64,000 nt of DNA from Tretioscincus oriximinensis (taxonomy: Eukaryota; Chordata; Lepidosauria; Squamata; Gymnophthalmidae): NCBI GenBank assembly GCA_022410635.1, contig JAJVDF010000235.1, positions 879,062 through 943,061 on the forward strand. The letters are read 5' to 3'. The position numbers and the translations under genes are program-made. Shown here one piece after another: positions 38,587-51,037 of this stretch. Within the stretch, counting starts at the first letter, position 1. The number at the start of each line of letters is the position of its first letter. The notes beneath the pieces were generated by a model, which did no database searches, was not told where the DNA came from, and saw only the letters and a program-made list of their open reading frames with translations.

Positions 38587-39494
38587 AACTTCTAACGTCT
38601 AATGGAGAAGTGAATTTGTCATNTATTGTTGTATTTATTCTTATGCCATTAGTAGCTGATGTAAGATTTCTTATNGCTAAAGGAATGAGCAAGGATCACA
38701 GAGGCACACAAATGAGACCTAAATCACCTCAGATTTTTCTTAGTAAAAACCTTTTTTATTTTTTAACATCAAGATTGGTTTACATGAATCCAACTGCAAG
38801 CTTAAACTCAGTCAACACAACAGAACTAGATATTCCCTGAGNTGTACAGTATACACACTTCTTATTTGGGAATCCCAATAGATATTAAAAGAAACCACAA
38901 CTTGTGAAATTCCTGTTTGTCAAAAATGATGAACACTGGCACTTTTTTGGCTACACATGGAGCTGTTTCTTTCCTTTCAAAGTGATCATAACACCTCTCT
39001 TCCTTGCCTCCTCCACCTACGTACTTCATTTCCCATTACAACTCATGTATGGTGTCAGAACAACATCAGATTCTACAGTTTTAATGTCAAAAACTGGCTG
39101 TATAAGCCACATAGGTCATGAGGTGGAGAATATACCAGTTCAAAACAATCACCTGTTTTTGCATTTAAACAAAAACACACCTCAGCTACATAAATTCCTC
39201 AGAGCAAAAAGAATTACAGCAAGACCAAAGAAATGTTGTCACCTCTTTATTAATTGAGTAGTATATCAATGCACCCCTTACAATACATGATATTGTGATA
39301 ATCCACAGGGCTCTATACCAAAAGCTTAACAGAAACATTTATCTTGAAGAAAAGTACTAAAGCAATTTTACATAATAAAAATTACTTTTTTNAAAAAAAA
39401 ATCTACAAATATAAACCGTGTTGAAACAAAAATATGGGACAATAGAAAGGATGAATGGGATGGATGCAGATTCCTACAATTGTCATGCTATTTT

Positions 39495-39573
39495 AATGTT
39501 GTAAGCCGCCCTGNGACCTTAGGGTGAAGGGCGGGATAAAAGTACTAAAAATAAATAAAAATAAATAAAATAA
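39495..39573 (+). mobile_element. SINE/LINE 3' tail
   Basis: TAAGCCGCCCTGNGACCTTA, then GGGCGGGATAAAAGTA and an AAATAAAT tail. Same tail as the SINE at 44316. Confidence 0.65.
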
Positions 39574-40636
39574 TGCAGTGACTAGGGGAAAAAAGGGAGG
39601 GAATTCAATACCTCCATATTTTTCCATTATCAACACCCATATTAAATCTGCATCCACTGTCTCAGGAGGCAGGTTTTTTTTAGCACTTGGTTGCTGGCTG
39701 GAGCAGGGACACAATGAGGGCTTGTTGTACCTAGAGCCACTCTGAATTTTGCACCCTTAGCCCTCCTATACGTCACCTGCTATAATATGAATTAAAGCCT
39801 TAATTTTGATTTTGAAGGCACCAGGAGCAGAAGAAAACCCCTTGTCCCAACTCATCACATCAGAGCTGAGGCAATACACAAGGAGGAAGAGGATTTTCCT
39901 GATTTTGGTGCAGTTGGAGACAAAGAAGGGTCAGAAGGCCCAGATTGCGTTCTACCCAATCCTGCACCTCTGATGCAAGCCCCATTTCACCCTCCCTTAA
40001 CTCCATTCAAGGAATGTGGTGTCTACACAATAGATTAGTTTTCCATGGTTGGGTGATCTGCATGGGATTAGGTCTTAGAAAGAACTATATTGTGCTTGGA
40101 CTAGGTCTTGAAGTAGTCTACTATAACCTCCTTCAATCTGAAACCACAGTTTCTGAAGCATTCTTCAGTGACGAACAAGATGTATCTGAAATAATGGGCA
40201 TGAATAACCTAGATTTCCAAAAGTCACAAAAGCAGACCTAGCCTGCAATTTAGGAAACCGAGAACATATATTATCAGACTCTGAGTTCCCCTCCCCATGA
40301 CATGTTATAACCCGCAATCTAAAATCGATTGTGGGTTTTACTTGTCTCGTATCTGCATATTTGCTTACCCTTTTCTTCTTCTTTATATGCAAAAAAATAT
40401 TGTCTGCTTCTGCTTCACTTTATTTAATCTACAAAACAAAATAGGGTAAATAATCTCATTATTTTCTTTTATTATATTATAACAGTACATGCCCTTGAGC
40501 TCTTCATAACTTTTAAGTGCCTGCTTAAGTAGGGGAAGGGGAGGCAAGCAATGAGCTGAAGAGGTCACCAAAAGGGCACTATTTTAATCCATGGTGTGTG
40601 TGTCAGAACTGATGCTTGCCCTGAGTAAAATAGAAC

Positions 40637-41052
40637 TAAGGTTGCATGCACATTGTTTTTCTACCTGGTTTGTAGCGCAATCATGAAATCTCAGGCACAT
40701 GTGCTATGCGCTTTTCAGTAGTCAAGCCACAATAAACACCATTTTTCCTGGAATAAAATATTGCTCAGATATTCAGGCATTGTTTCAAAGAACCCCCGTA
40801 CTTTCGCAAATGTATGCATGTGCACAAATTAGATGCAAGATGTTAAAACAAGCAAGAATGCAGCAATTGTTTCTATTGGCTGTTGCATGTAAAAAAAGAA
40901 TTTTTCGGATTGCACTGTGACGAAATCAATTTAGTGATGTTGCAGGACATCGGTTACAGAATATACACGTTTGGTGTGCACGGACATGCGATCGCTATAT
41001 TTCGGATTATAGCGTTGTAGCAATTTTTAAGTCATCATGTGCATCTAGCCAT
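40637..41052 (-). mobile_element. Relative of the 37663 DNA transposon
   Basis: Ends GGTTGCATGCACA and CATGTGCATCTAGCC are roughly inverted. The right end read backwards (CGCTATAATCCGAAATATAG) matches the CCGG-palindrome repeats of 37703-37807. Confidence 0.5.
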
Positions 41053-41065
41053 AGTTTCAACTCTG

Positions 41066-41290
41066 CCTGTAATAAGGCTTACATTCTATCTTCCCCACCA
41101 GGCTGTGGTGGTTCCCATGTACCTACTTGCAGTCAGNTGCAATTTCTTGCAATTCATGCTTTCGAATAGCTGGATTGGCTAGAGCTACAGGCTAGTGGAA
41201 GGTGCTCACCCCTCCCCATGTCCGACTCAGGGCATCGAAACGCCATCTCCCAGATGAGATGAGAGACCGTTTCCTTAGCGACGGAACCAT
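41066..41290 (-). mobile_element. tRNA-derived SINE, second family
   Basis: Inverted copy: GGTGGTTCCCATGTACCTA, then CTTGCAATTCATGCTTTCG, then GCTACAGGCTAGTGGAAGG, then CCATCTCCCAG. The tRNA-like head is at its right end. Confidence 0.8.
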
Positions 41291-41663
41291 TCGACGCCAT
41301 ACAGAATCTGGCTTTTTTTTAATTCCATGGATTAAGAACGCTGTCTCCGCTGGGCATTTGCTGGAAGTATCTTAGGCATCATATACCCATTTTTGCCAGC
41401 ATACGATGTGTGTCAAGAAAATGTTACATGGAAAAAAATGCAAAACACTCTCTGCATAAATGCCTCCACTGCAATCTTTGATACCCTCTGGGCACTGATA
41501 GCACAAAATATTTGACAGTAAAGAGTGATGGCATTACTACAGAAATTTCTTTGGTGCCTCCTGTTATAAGCATGAAAGCAAAACTACACCATGATCATCT
41601 CTCTCTGAATGAAAATGTGTATGAAAGGGAAAGGAAGAGTAAATTCAAGATCTGTACTACTAG

Positions 41664-41972
41664 GCACGGATAGCTCAGTCGCTAAGGAATCCGTCTCTCN
41701 GCTGGGAGATTGGGTTTCGAAGCCCTGTGTCGGACGTGGGGAGGGGTGAGCACCTTCCACTAACCTGTAGCTCTAGCCAACCCAGCTATTTGAAAGCAAG
41801 AATTGCAAGAAATTGCAACTGACTGCAAGTAGATACATGGGAACCACCAGAGCCTGGTGGGGAAGATACGTAAGTCTTCGGGCAAAAATACCCTTGTAAG
41901 CCACTTTGAGTCCCTTTGAAAGATGAGAAAAGCGAGATATAAGAACCCTGTTCTCTTCTTCTTCTTCTGTTT
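41664..41972 (+). mobile_element. tRNA-derived SINE, second family, best full copy
   Basis: The head GGCACGGATAGCTCAGTCGC carries a Pol III A box TAGCTCAGTCG (41672-41682) and a B-box-like GGTTTCGAAGCC (41713-41724). The body follows (CTAGCCAACCCAGCTATTTG, then GTGGGGAAGATA, then GTAAGCCACTTTGAGTCCC). The tail is (CTT)n. A mobile element, not a functional tRNA gene, because it lacks a cloverleaf 3' half. Confidence 0.8.
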
Positions 41973-42116
41973 GCTGTAATCGTTAGGATGCCTGATTCTT
42001 ATCTGGTTCGATTTCATGCTCCTTCATAAAGTCAGCTATGGGCCAATCACAGTTCCTTAAAACTCTTTCGCCCACCTACTTCACAGTAGAAAGCCATGGT
42101 GAGAGGAGCGTTATAA
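41973..42116 (+). mobile_element. Sauria-type SINE remnant
   Basis: GATTCTTATCTGGTTCGATT, then CTCCTTCATAAAGTCAGC, then GGGCCAATCACAGTTCC, then CCCACCTACTTCACAG. It runs into an ATC microsatellite. Confidence 0.6.
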
Positions 42117-42185
42117 ATCATCATCATCATCATCATCATCATGATCATCATCATGATCATCATCATGATCATCATCATCATCATC
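42117..42185 (+). repeat. (ATC)n microsatellite with GATCAT interruptions
   Basis: About 23 triplets with regularly spaced ATGATC changes. Confidence 0.95.
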
Positions 42186-42189
42186 CTTT

Positions 42190-44315
42190 AGTCTTATAAA
42201 TTAGTTATTTCTGACTTTAGTTGCGGGAAAAATAATGTGTAGTGTAGAGTGCAGAGGAAATGTATATTCTCTCATTTAGGCTTATATGTATATATTCTTG
42301 AATTATATCAACCCAAGCCAGGACTGCTGTGTTGCTGACTAAATGACAGATGCTCTGGTTGATTCTGAATTCTTATGTAATTGTGTATAGGCATATAAGA
42401 GAATTTGCAATTGTGCGGAATGAATATGTGAGGGAAATTTGCTGCATTTCTGACAATACTGGTTAACTGTTGAATGGTATTGGCAGTGAGGCAGGCTTAG
42501 AACTCAGCGCTGTTCCTCCGAGAACACAATCCTGTTGCTACGGAAACGGGAAGTTAGGGCCGAAGCTAATGGTGAAGTTAGTGAGGCTGAGAGAGAGAAT
42601 TTTTCACTGGACAGGGGCCTTCAAGGGGGGAGGGGGAAGGATGCTGCTTTCACCATAAAAGACGACACCTGTGTTTTCTTTCTGTCAACATTTCACTGAA
42701 GGACAACTCCCATGCCAATCTCAAGAGCCTTCACAAGCTCCATCACCTTCTATTCCCAATAGAAGGTAAAATGCCTTTGGTCTCCCAAGGCACCCGTGAA
42801 CTCCAAGCAGCATGTGAATTCCTGTCAAAAGCCAACCAAAACAAACAAACCCACACCTACAACACAAAGGTTTCCCCTGCTGTGCGTGCACAATTCTCTC
42901 TTGGAGAAAGAATGAGTCACACATGACAGATGGGAGCCACATCACTCAAAGTGCTGTTGGAAGGTGCTCTCGTGTTGTACTGGAGAAGACTCAAGGGACC
43001 ATGGTTAGAGTTGAACAGCATGCAGCACAGCTTGAAGAATGGCAATTTTGAACTTGCAAACAAAACCGTTAAACCATCGTTTTCTATTAAGTTTAATGCT
43101 TTCCTGTTGGCAGAAACTGATTCACTCTTCTAGAAGAGTTCCTGAACCTTCTACAACCCCCCATGTTCCAATTCTCGCTTTGCTAAATGCTTTCGTTTGT
43201 GCTGCCACATGAATAAGGTTAGCCCAAGGTTAAAGCCTCGACACTCCTGAGATTCATCTGTAGATAATTTTTATTTGAGTGTGATTTTATGATCCTATAT
43301 AAACCTTCTCTTTTAAGTGTCAAATTCTAACTGTTTTCTACAAAGGCCACACCAGTTTTATAAAACATCTTGAGATACTCTGAAAATAAGTTTGAAACTC
43401 GGAGGTACTGAATTCCCCCTCCCAAGATACTTTGTGGATAATTGTACTTAATACTTTGTGGATAATTGTACTTTTTGGCTATTGTTCACTGTTTCACAAA
43501 AGAATCCTTGCTGATATTTTCTTTTACAAAACAAAAATTTATTGTGTATAAGCAAATGGCTCCACCGCTGTCCTCTGCAAGTAATGATCCGAGCAAAAAT
43601 GAACAGATGAAGATAAGTCAATTTATATTCTGTAAGTGATGATGGAGCCTTAAGATTTTATTGTCCACCTCTGCAAAAATTTATCAGAGTAAAAATGAAT
43701 AAAGATAAAACAATTTATAATCTAGAGGTGATGCTAGAACCTTAGCATTTTATTGTCTACCAATATTGAGTTTTTAGATGAATTTAATTTAATCATTCTG
43801 GTACTGACTCAATCTTTTTCTCTGTGAAGCAAATCAAGCAGTGTTTTTCCACTACCTATGGGGAGAGTTGCCCATAGATTTCAAAGGGTTTGATCAGGAA
43901 TCTTTGTATTGCAATTCAGTATCATCTTAGAGTGATCAAAAGAGATGTATAGGCTAGCAGATCTGAATATATTCCAGAATTATTACAGCAGCAACAGACC
44001 AACTTATACGACTTTGATTTAAGCCCAATATTGATTAACAATAAATAATAACAAGAAACAATAATAACGACATAATTAATTGAACTTTTTTCTCTATTAT
44101 CCCAGACATGTAATAATTAACTTCAGTTAGGGTGTGTCCAGATGAGTTTTTTTAAAAACATTATATGATTATGATGGCACTCATGCCATAATGTCATAAA
44201 CTGTATTAAATTAGTGGATGAAAACAGCTTTGATAGCACTTTCCGCCATTATGATGGAAATCCAGATGGCACTGTTGTAGCACAAGGATTGGATATCCCA
44301 CTCATAAAAGTACTA
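42190..44315. other. Non-coding, tandem duplications only
   Basis: Contains a 24-bp tandem pair (43427-43474) and a diverged tandem pair (43573-43760). A MITE-like stretch at 44130-44290 has GTGTCCAGATGAG near its left end. No gene seen. Confidence 0.7.
43573..43760 (+). repeat. Diverged about 94-bp tandem duplication
   Basis: Units 43573-43668 and 43669-43760 both begin CTCTGCAA, share GAGCAAAAATGAA/GAGTAAAAATGAA and end TTTTATTGTCYAC. Confidence 0.85.
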
Positions 44316-44557
44316 GAGCCAGTGTGGTGTAGTGGTTAGAGTGTGGGACTCTTACCTGGTAGTCTCCCGGTTCGATTCCCCACCCCTCCATGAAGCCAGC
44401 TGGATGACCTTGGGCCAACCACAGTTCTTTGAACTCTCTCAGCCCCACCTACTCCACACAGGGTGTCTGTTATGGAGAAAGCAACAAAAGCTATGCGTGC
44501 CACCCTATGGTTGGCCGCCCTGAGACCTTTGGGTATAGGGCGGGATATAAGTACAAA

Positions 44558-44608
<51 letters not shown>

Positions 44609-44611
44609 ATA
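44316..44611 (+). mobile_element. Sauria-type SINE, near complete
   Basis: The tRNA-derived head GAGCCAGTGTGGTGTAGTGG has an exact Pol III B box GGTTCGATTCC (44369-44379). Then come GAAGCCAGCTGGATGACCTT, GGCCGCCCTGAGACCTTTGG and GGGCGGGATATAAGTA. It ends in an (AAAT)n tail of about 13 units (44555-44611). The best diagnostic of a squamate genome here. Confidence 0.85.
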
Positions 44612-45334
44612 GTAAGAAAAAGTGTAATGACAGTATTTTCTAACGCTACCATTGCTGGGTCACATGTGGGAGATCCCCCATAATCACACTGTAATTTCAT
44701 GTATCTGTAACCTTTATTATTTTGACCATTTTAAGAAAAAGGAATAAGAATATGATGTAATGTCCCTGTTCTCATCTCCATTCTTTTTGTTTTCTAAATC
44801 TGGCCTGAAGAACCCACCTCCTGAGAAGTATGAACTGTTATTTGAAAACTCAGTTGACACATGTGTTTTCCTTTCAATTATATTAATATAGCTTTGAGTC
44901 CAAAGTACTATGAGTAAAAGGATACTAGCTTTTAGGATAGTATTCAGATTAAACAGGCCGGTCTTAAAGCTTGTGTTTTTGCACTCACGCAAGCAAAATA
45001 TTTTGGTAGTTTTCCCAGCCAACAATGCTTTAGTGTAACATGTAAATAGCCCAGGAAATATTTGAGTTAAAGCCACATTACTATTATTTAGAAATATTTC
45101 CCATATCCTTTCACAGTAGGGAGCTGCAAATAACTTAATCCTATGTGGACTTTTAAAAAAATGAACTTTGAAACAACAGGTCAGATTAAGTTTAAGACAA
45201 GAAATCAGTTAATTTAGTTTAGATCAGCAGATAATGGCAAAATAGTGATCACAACAATAAAAAGGTAGAAGGAGGAGAAGAACAAGAAGAAAGAAAGAGA
45301 AAGTAAAAGAAAGAGATGGAGAAGAAGAGAGTTA
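44612..45334. other. Non-coding, nothing identified
   Basis: AT-rich sequence without an identifiable repeat or gene, apart from a GA-rich run at 45260-45330. Confidence 0.6.
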
Positions 45335-45545
45335 GTTTTTATAACCCACATTTCTCAACCAGAAGGTAATCAGAGTGGCTTACATAACCTTCTGTTCTTC
45401 TCTTCACAACAGACACCTTGTGAAATAGATGGGGCTAAGAGAGCTCTGAAGAACTATGACTAGCCCAAGGCCACCCATCTGGCTTCATGGAGGAGTGCAG
45501 AATCAAACCAGGAGACTTCCAGATAATGTCTGACACTCATTATCC
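45335..45545 (-). mobile_element. Sauria-type SINE, partial
   Basis: Inverted: TTATAACCCACATTTCTCAA, then GGGGCTAAGAGAGCTCTGAA, then CATCTGGCTTCATGGAGGA, then TGTCTGACACTCATTAT. Confidence 0.7.
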
Positions 45546-47984
45546 TGGGATATAAGTTGAAATAAGGCCCAGTACAGAAAGGGCTTTAGTACTGAATGGC
45601 AATTGTGTTGATTAGTTCAATTTTTGGTTGTCAAAGAAACTGAGCTGAGCAGAAATCTCTCTTGCAACTGGATGTTACTGGGTTGTGTCCGAGACATAAT
45701 ACAGACTTGCTATTGTTGGTGGTGCATAATGCTGAGTTGTGTCCTCCTTAAATGCATGGGGTACGTCTCTGTGCGTCTCTTGGCAGAATAATAGAAATGG
45801 TTTGTCATTGCCNACTTCCAGGAAGAGCCTGGAGGACAAAACCAGTGACCTCGTGTTTCCCAGCCAGTTTTCTCTTTGATTGATCTACAGCCACTGCTGT
45901 ACTGGGGTGTACTGTGCAACTCTAGGGCTATGAAAAATTTTGTTGCAGTGATTTCCTTTGGAACTGCCTCCAAATGTGCTGGAATTATTTCCACAGATCC
46001 AAAATGCAGCCAGAGCTTGCTATATTTCTGATATTTAGAAGCAATTCCAGGTGTGTCTTCAACCATCAAGTGAATTCCTGGGATTTTCTTACACATATCC
46101 AGCAGCTCATTCCTTTAAAGAAGGCTCCTTTAATCATTTGCACACACATTAAAAAAGAGAAGCAGCAGCTTTAAGTCCATTTGAGTCATTAATTGCAGGT
46201 CACTCTTGAATGGCCAAGTTTACAATTTTATTCTATTTATGGTAACATCATTTCCAGCTTCATTTTCTTTATGTACCATCAAATCACTCTGTTCTGTCTT
46301 CTAGCATAACTGAAATTCAAACTGAATTTAACAAGGGAAATAATACTTGCTTTCTGAAGCTTAAAAGTTATGTTTTTAATATATTTTGGGAAAGAACCAT
46401 TTCCCAGAATATTTGCATCTATTATTTTTCAATTTTTGTTTATGTTATATGTTTTCTAATATAATATTTTGTCCAAATGTTACATAGATCTTATCCATAT
46501 GTAGAAGCATGAAACTTCCTAAATCAATTTCTTATGAAGCCACTAAGAATATGCAAACTCATCTATTCTAAATGAAATTGTCTAAATATGGACTATAGAA
46601 CTATGAATAACAACATACTGCAGCCTCCACAATACAATATTAAGTCCAGCTTTTAAAACAGAATATGAACAGCTTTATATAGAAGATAACCAAAAGTCTG
46701 TTGAAGTATATTAAAGATAGCATTTTCTTTAACAGCCAGCTGTCATAAAATCTTATCAGATGCCTTTAGATACCAACAGCAGAACTTGCGCATGGCAACA
46801 CTTTGCCCCGTGACATTGCTACGCACAACTCTTCAGAGACATGAAACAGTGGAATCATGGGTAGATATTAGAGTATTTGGCTAAAATCTAGGCCAACATC
46901 TTTAGCAGGGGTGGGCAATTATTTTTTCCATGGGGCCACATGAGAAACAGAAAATATTGTGGAGGGCCGGCCAAATTCAGCAAGGAGGGTGAAGCCAGGG
47001 GTCTTGTCCCCACCTCTTCCAGGGGGCACCCGGGGTTCTCCAAGCGGCACGTCTGACCTCACTCTTCTGCCCATCAGTTTCAAGGAATACCCCCTGGTCC
47101 TAGTGTTGTGTGATAGAGAAAATATTTTTTCTCTATTAACCTTATCCATCCCATGCATTCAAATCACCTCTTAAACGTCATCTTTCGAGGCTGAAGAGGC
47201 CCAGACGTTGCAGCCTCACTTCATAAGGGAGGCTCTCCAGACCCTTGATCATTCTTGTTGCTCTTTTCTGCACCTTCCCTCATTCCACAATATCCTTTTT
47301 GAGATGTGGTGACATAGGTTGCCCCAAGTCTAATGCAACTTTGCTCTCACAAACTTAAGCTCTGAATATCNGTTTCACAAAATCCAGATTCTTTAGGGTC
47401 CATAGGATTATGTCAGCTATGCTGGGACCATGAAATCTGCTTGCCCATCAAGTACCATGGAAGGCCACAGATTTTTTATAGCATAAGGTGGCAAAACTAA
47501 TCATTAAAACTTTGGGATCTTAGATCCTTACTGTAATGGGCCTTAAATGTGAATTAACTGTCCACGTAGTACTCATCTCAGCCCCATAGACTACATCCAC
47601 ATGGTAGACCTCTTCCTTGATGGTACAGACATTCACTCACCCCCACCGCATTAGATTGTGCCTGATCAGCGCCGATTGAACTGAAAACCCCTTTTTCTCC
47701 CAATTTCCTCACAGCNTATATTGTACAATGCTGTAGGTACCTGCTCGCATCAGGCTGTGTGGTGTGTGAACCTCGGAACTTCAACAGCTGCAGCAAACAG
47801 GCGTGTAAACTCCCACGAGAGCAGGAGCCCAGCAGTCATTCAATAAGCTCATGGATCATGGCTGCTGGGACTCACATGAGCGAGGAGTGTGTCTCAGCTG
47901 TTGCTATGGTAGTGCTGTGCTCCTGTCACAGAGCTCTCCACTCAACAACAGAGATAAGTGCGGGAAGAAGAGTGATTGGGTATA
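45546..47984. other. Non-coding with a CR1 and a TIR-type remnant
   Basis: 46905-47050 is a GGGTGGGCAATTATTTTTTC-type remnant and 47055-47330 is an inverted CR1 fragment. Other parts (45546-46900, 47330-47984) hold nothing I recognise. Confidence 0.6.
47055..47330 (-). mobile_element. CR1 LINE fragment
   Basis: ACTCTTCTGCCCATCAGTTT, then CAAGGAATACCCCCTGG, then CATTCTTGTTGCTCTTTTC. Same inverted CR1 region as at 25260-25590 and 62410-62540. Confidence 0.7.
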
Positions 47985-48286
47985 GAAGAAGAAGAAGAAC
48001 TGGGTTCTTATACCCCACTTTTCTCACCTTACAAAGGGACTCAAAGCGGCTTACAAGGATGTTTTTGCCTGAAGGTTTCCATTCTTCTTCCCCACCAGGC
48101 TCTGGTGGTTCCCATGTATCTACTTGCAGTCAGTTGCAATTTCTTGCAATTCTTGCTTTCGAATAGCTGGGTTGGCTAGAGCTACAGGCTAGTGGAAGGT
48201 GCTCACCCCTCCCCACGTCCCACACAGGGCTTCGAAACCCCATCTCCCAGCCGAGAGATGAATTCCTAAGTGACTGAGCTATCCTT
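47985..48286 (-). mobile_element. tRNA-derived SINE, second family, full copy
   Basis: (AAG)n start, then CTTATACCCCACTTTTCTCA, then CTCAAAGCGGCTTACAAGG, then CTACTTGCAGTCAGTTGC, then CGAAACCCCATCTCCCAG, ending GAGCTATCC. Inverse of 41664-41972. Confidence 0.85.
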
Positions 48287-48289
48287 AAA

Positions 48290-50436
48290 AAGTGTGTGTG
48301 GAGGCGGTTACATCCCTGTTAGTCCTTGATCCTGATAAAGGGAAGAGGTTAGGGAGTGTTTTAATCTGAATTACTCATAAATAACTATGGTAAATCAGGG
48401 ATGTTGTTGAGTTTCTCAGACTAACCTGAATTATTGGTAGGTCCATTCAATCAAGTCTACCAGCAGTACCAGTGATTCCGATTTTCTGAGGAGTACAGGA
48501 GGCAATCAAAAAACCATCCCTCCTATGTTTGGGACAGCATAGGTGTAGATGTCAATAATGCACCATAGTGTCTACTGAAAATACTTCTCCAAAGGCCCTG
48601 AAGCTAAAAACTTTTCCCCCAGCATTGAAAGACATGGAAATGGGCTTGCTAAGCTAGTACAAACTTTGAAACTCTGATATGATTTGATCTGGATAGTACT
48701 AATCTTGCCAACACCTCCCATTGGTTGGGGTCAGTGGGTATAACTATTCTTAACCCCTTGATCCTGACTGAAGACAGGTAAATGTGTATCCAACCCCCTA
48801 AAAAGTCTCAGGCTTGTATAATAAAAAGATACTTAATCTGCATATTTTAATTACTACCCTGGGACCTTCAGGTAGAGGATTGTATAGAAATGCAAAATAA
48901 ATAAACAAGCAAATAATATTAAAGCAATAGTGCCTGAAAATGGAGAAAAGAAACTACTTCTTCAAAGATGGATGTGTCTTCAAACTTTTTCTGAATGTAT
49001 ACAGTTTGATGCAATTTAGAGAGACTATTCTGTATGGACAGCACACCACCATTTAAGTAATACTGCGTTTCATCAGCTATGCGACTTGTACCTAAAAGCT
49101 GGACTCGACTATATGGTGAATTCTCCCCAGTATCCTAGAGTGTATTGTCCTTTAGTTCTGGTTCAGTTTGCAAATCTATAAGGTTCAAAATCTGGTCTAT
49201 TAGGATCAGTGCAGATGAAATGACAAAATACAGAGGCTGACGGGCCCTCCTATTCCACACGCCACATTTCTCTGTGCCTCAANGGATAAGCTTCAAAGCA
49301 ATTTTGCCACACTAGTGGCCTTAGTCTTAACCGAGCCTCTTTTCCAAACTATAAAGAAATGTTCTTGGCGGGCCTTTATGAGAAATGCTTTGGACAATCT
49401 TGATTAAAGCATTCTGATATGGATTTTAAAAATTAATTGTGAGGTCTTTGAACCAGTAGGTCACATTAACTCTGGGAGGCAGGGGATCAGCTGGTAACAG
49501 TTAGTAGTCAAAATCTTTCCCTCCTGCTGGCTTGCTGCCTGCCACACGCCTGGGCTGTAACAAAAGACAGACAAGGCTTAAGACACACGTCTAAGCTCAG
49601 AAGTATGTTGGCAAGGCTGGAGATAAAATGTTTTTGTGGGGGNGGTGGTCGGGGGTGGTGGTTTGAGGTAAGTGTAAATTACAGAGGTATTTCTACCTAG
49701 ATCCTTATTCCATAAATAAGCAATCCCAAGAGATGGTTTTTTAAACAATATTTATTTAGGATTATCTGGTGTTGTTTTATCTTTACTGTTTAGGTAACAC
49801 ATTAGTCCAAGGATAGCAGTCTGGGAAAAGTTAACAAACGTTTAAAATGCCATCTGCCATGCTCTGTGTGGCAAACCCTTTCTCCAGCTTTCAAAAGAAG
49901 GTCAAGCGATTTCTCCTCTGCAACTTTCAACCAGAAGGATAATTAAAGTAATCCTTGCCGAATCTGAGTTACTGGATCAAAGGGAAACACTGCAGGATCC
50001 AAAGTGTTTCTTGCAGTTCGGAAGACTTTTTTAAATGACCTGGACATTTATAATGAGTATGAAAATTTCATTTTTAACAACTTGTCAACACTGGCCAGAA
50101 AGAAACCTAAGTTGTTCACTTTGTTCAAAGAGAAATATAAGTAGAACATAAAGTTAAAATTAACATAAAATGAAGAATGCTTTATCTTGGATCTATATAC
50201 ATCTGGTATAATATATTTCCACGGATTTACTTTTATCTGGTATAAGAGTGCACATTTTTATTTATTGCTAGTAGAATAAGCCTATTGTCTGAGTTTAAAG
50301 CAATGTGGGGAAGAGGGTCTAGCAGTCTTCCTCCTCTCTTCATATTCCTCCTTCCTTGTTCCTGTTTTGTTTGTATTCTGTTCTAGCTACTGTGCTGGGT
50401 TATCTATAAAACTGCAGACCAAGCAGCTTATCATCA
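48290..50436. other. Non-coding, nothing identified
   Basis: No gene. A LINE/SINE-like tail (ACCCTGGGACCTTCAGG, AAATAAATAAAC) lies at about 48855-48905. The rest is unassigned. Confidence 0.6.
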
Positions 50437-50497
50437 TCATCTGAAGAAGACATGTCTACAAAAGCTCACGCCATTCACTTGGCTATTTCTCTGAAAT
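50437..50497 (+). mobile_element. Penelope-like repeat, short copy
   Basis: CTGAAGAAGACATGTCTACA, then AAAGCTCACGCCATTCACTT, then GGCTATTTCTCTGAAA. Hammerhead-like centre decayed (ACAAAAG in place of CGAAAG). Confidence 0.55.
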
Positions 50498-50517
50498 CAA
50501 AATAACATAGTTTCAGA

Positions 50518-51037
50518 TAGACTGACCAGATTTTCTGAGACTCAAACCGGGGTAATTAATATTAATGCTAATTTGCATATTCATAAATATGCAAATTACC
50601 CACCAACATGCATTCCTTTCCAAAATTCCCGCCCGAAAAATCGGTGAAGCATGTAAGAATTTTTTTAAGTGTGTGAGAATTTTTAAACTGAGAATTTTTG
50701 GAGTACATCAGAATTTTTTAATTATTTTACAGAGAGGAAGATGCCTTCAGAAGCTGGGCCCAGTTGACAGAACCCCTAGTGGTGGTGCAGTGATTTAAAA
50801 AAAAATATTTTGAAGTGTGCAAGGAAGTTTTGAAATGTGTGAGAATTTTTATTTTTTACTGAGGGGAGGGTGCCTTCAGGAGCTGGTCTCAGATGCCAGA
50901 GCCCCCTAGTGGTGTTGCAGTGATTTTTTTTTCCTCAGCAAAAACTGGGGAAAGGGTGCCCTCCCTCCCCGGGAGGGCAGGGTAGACACCCCAAAACCAG
51001 GTTTTCTCCCCCCAAAAGGGGGCATCTGGTCACCCTA
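50518..51037 (+). mobile_element. 520-bp element with TAGRCTGACCAGAT termini
   Basis: Left TAGACTGACCAGAT and right CATCTGGTCACCCTA. Related to 24961-25157 but longer, with two internal direct repeats each ending CCCCTAGTGGTGNTGCAGTGATTT. Confidence 0.7.

Noticed and set aside
41664..41736. Possible tRNA gene
   Set aside because: A and B boxes are present, but no cloverleaf can be drawn and the segment is the head of a repeated SINE.
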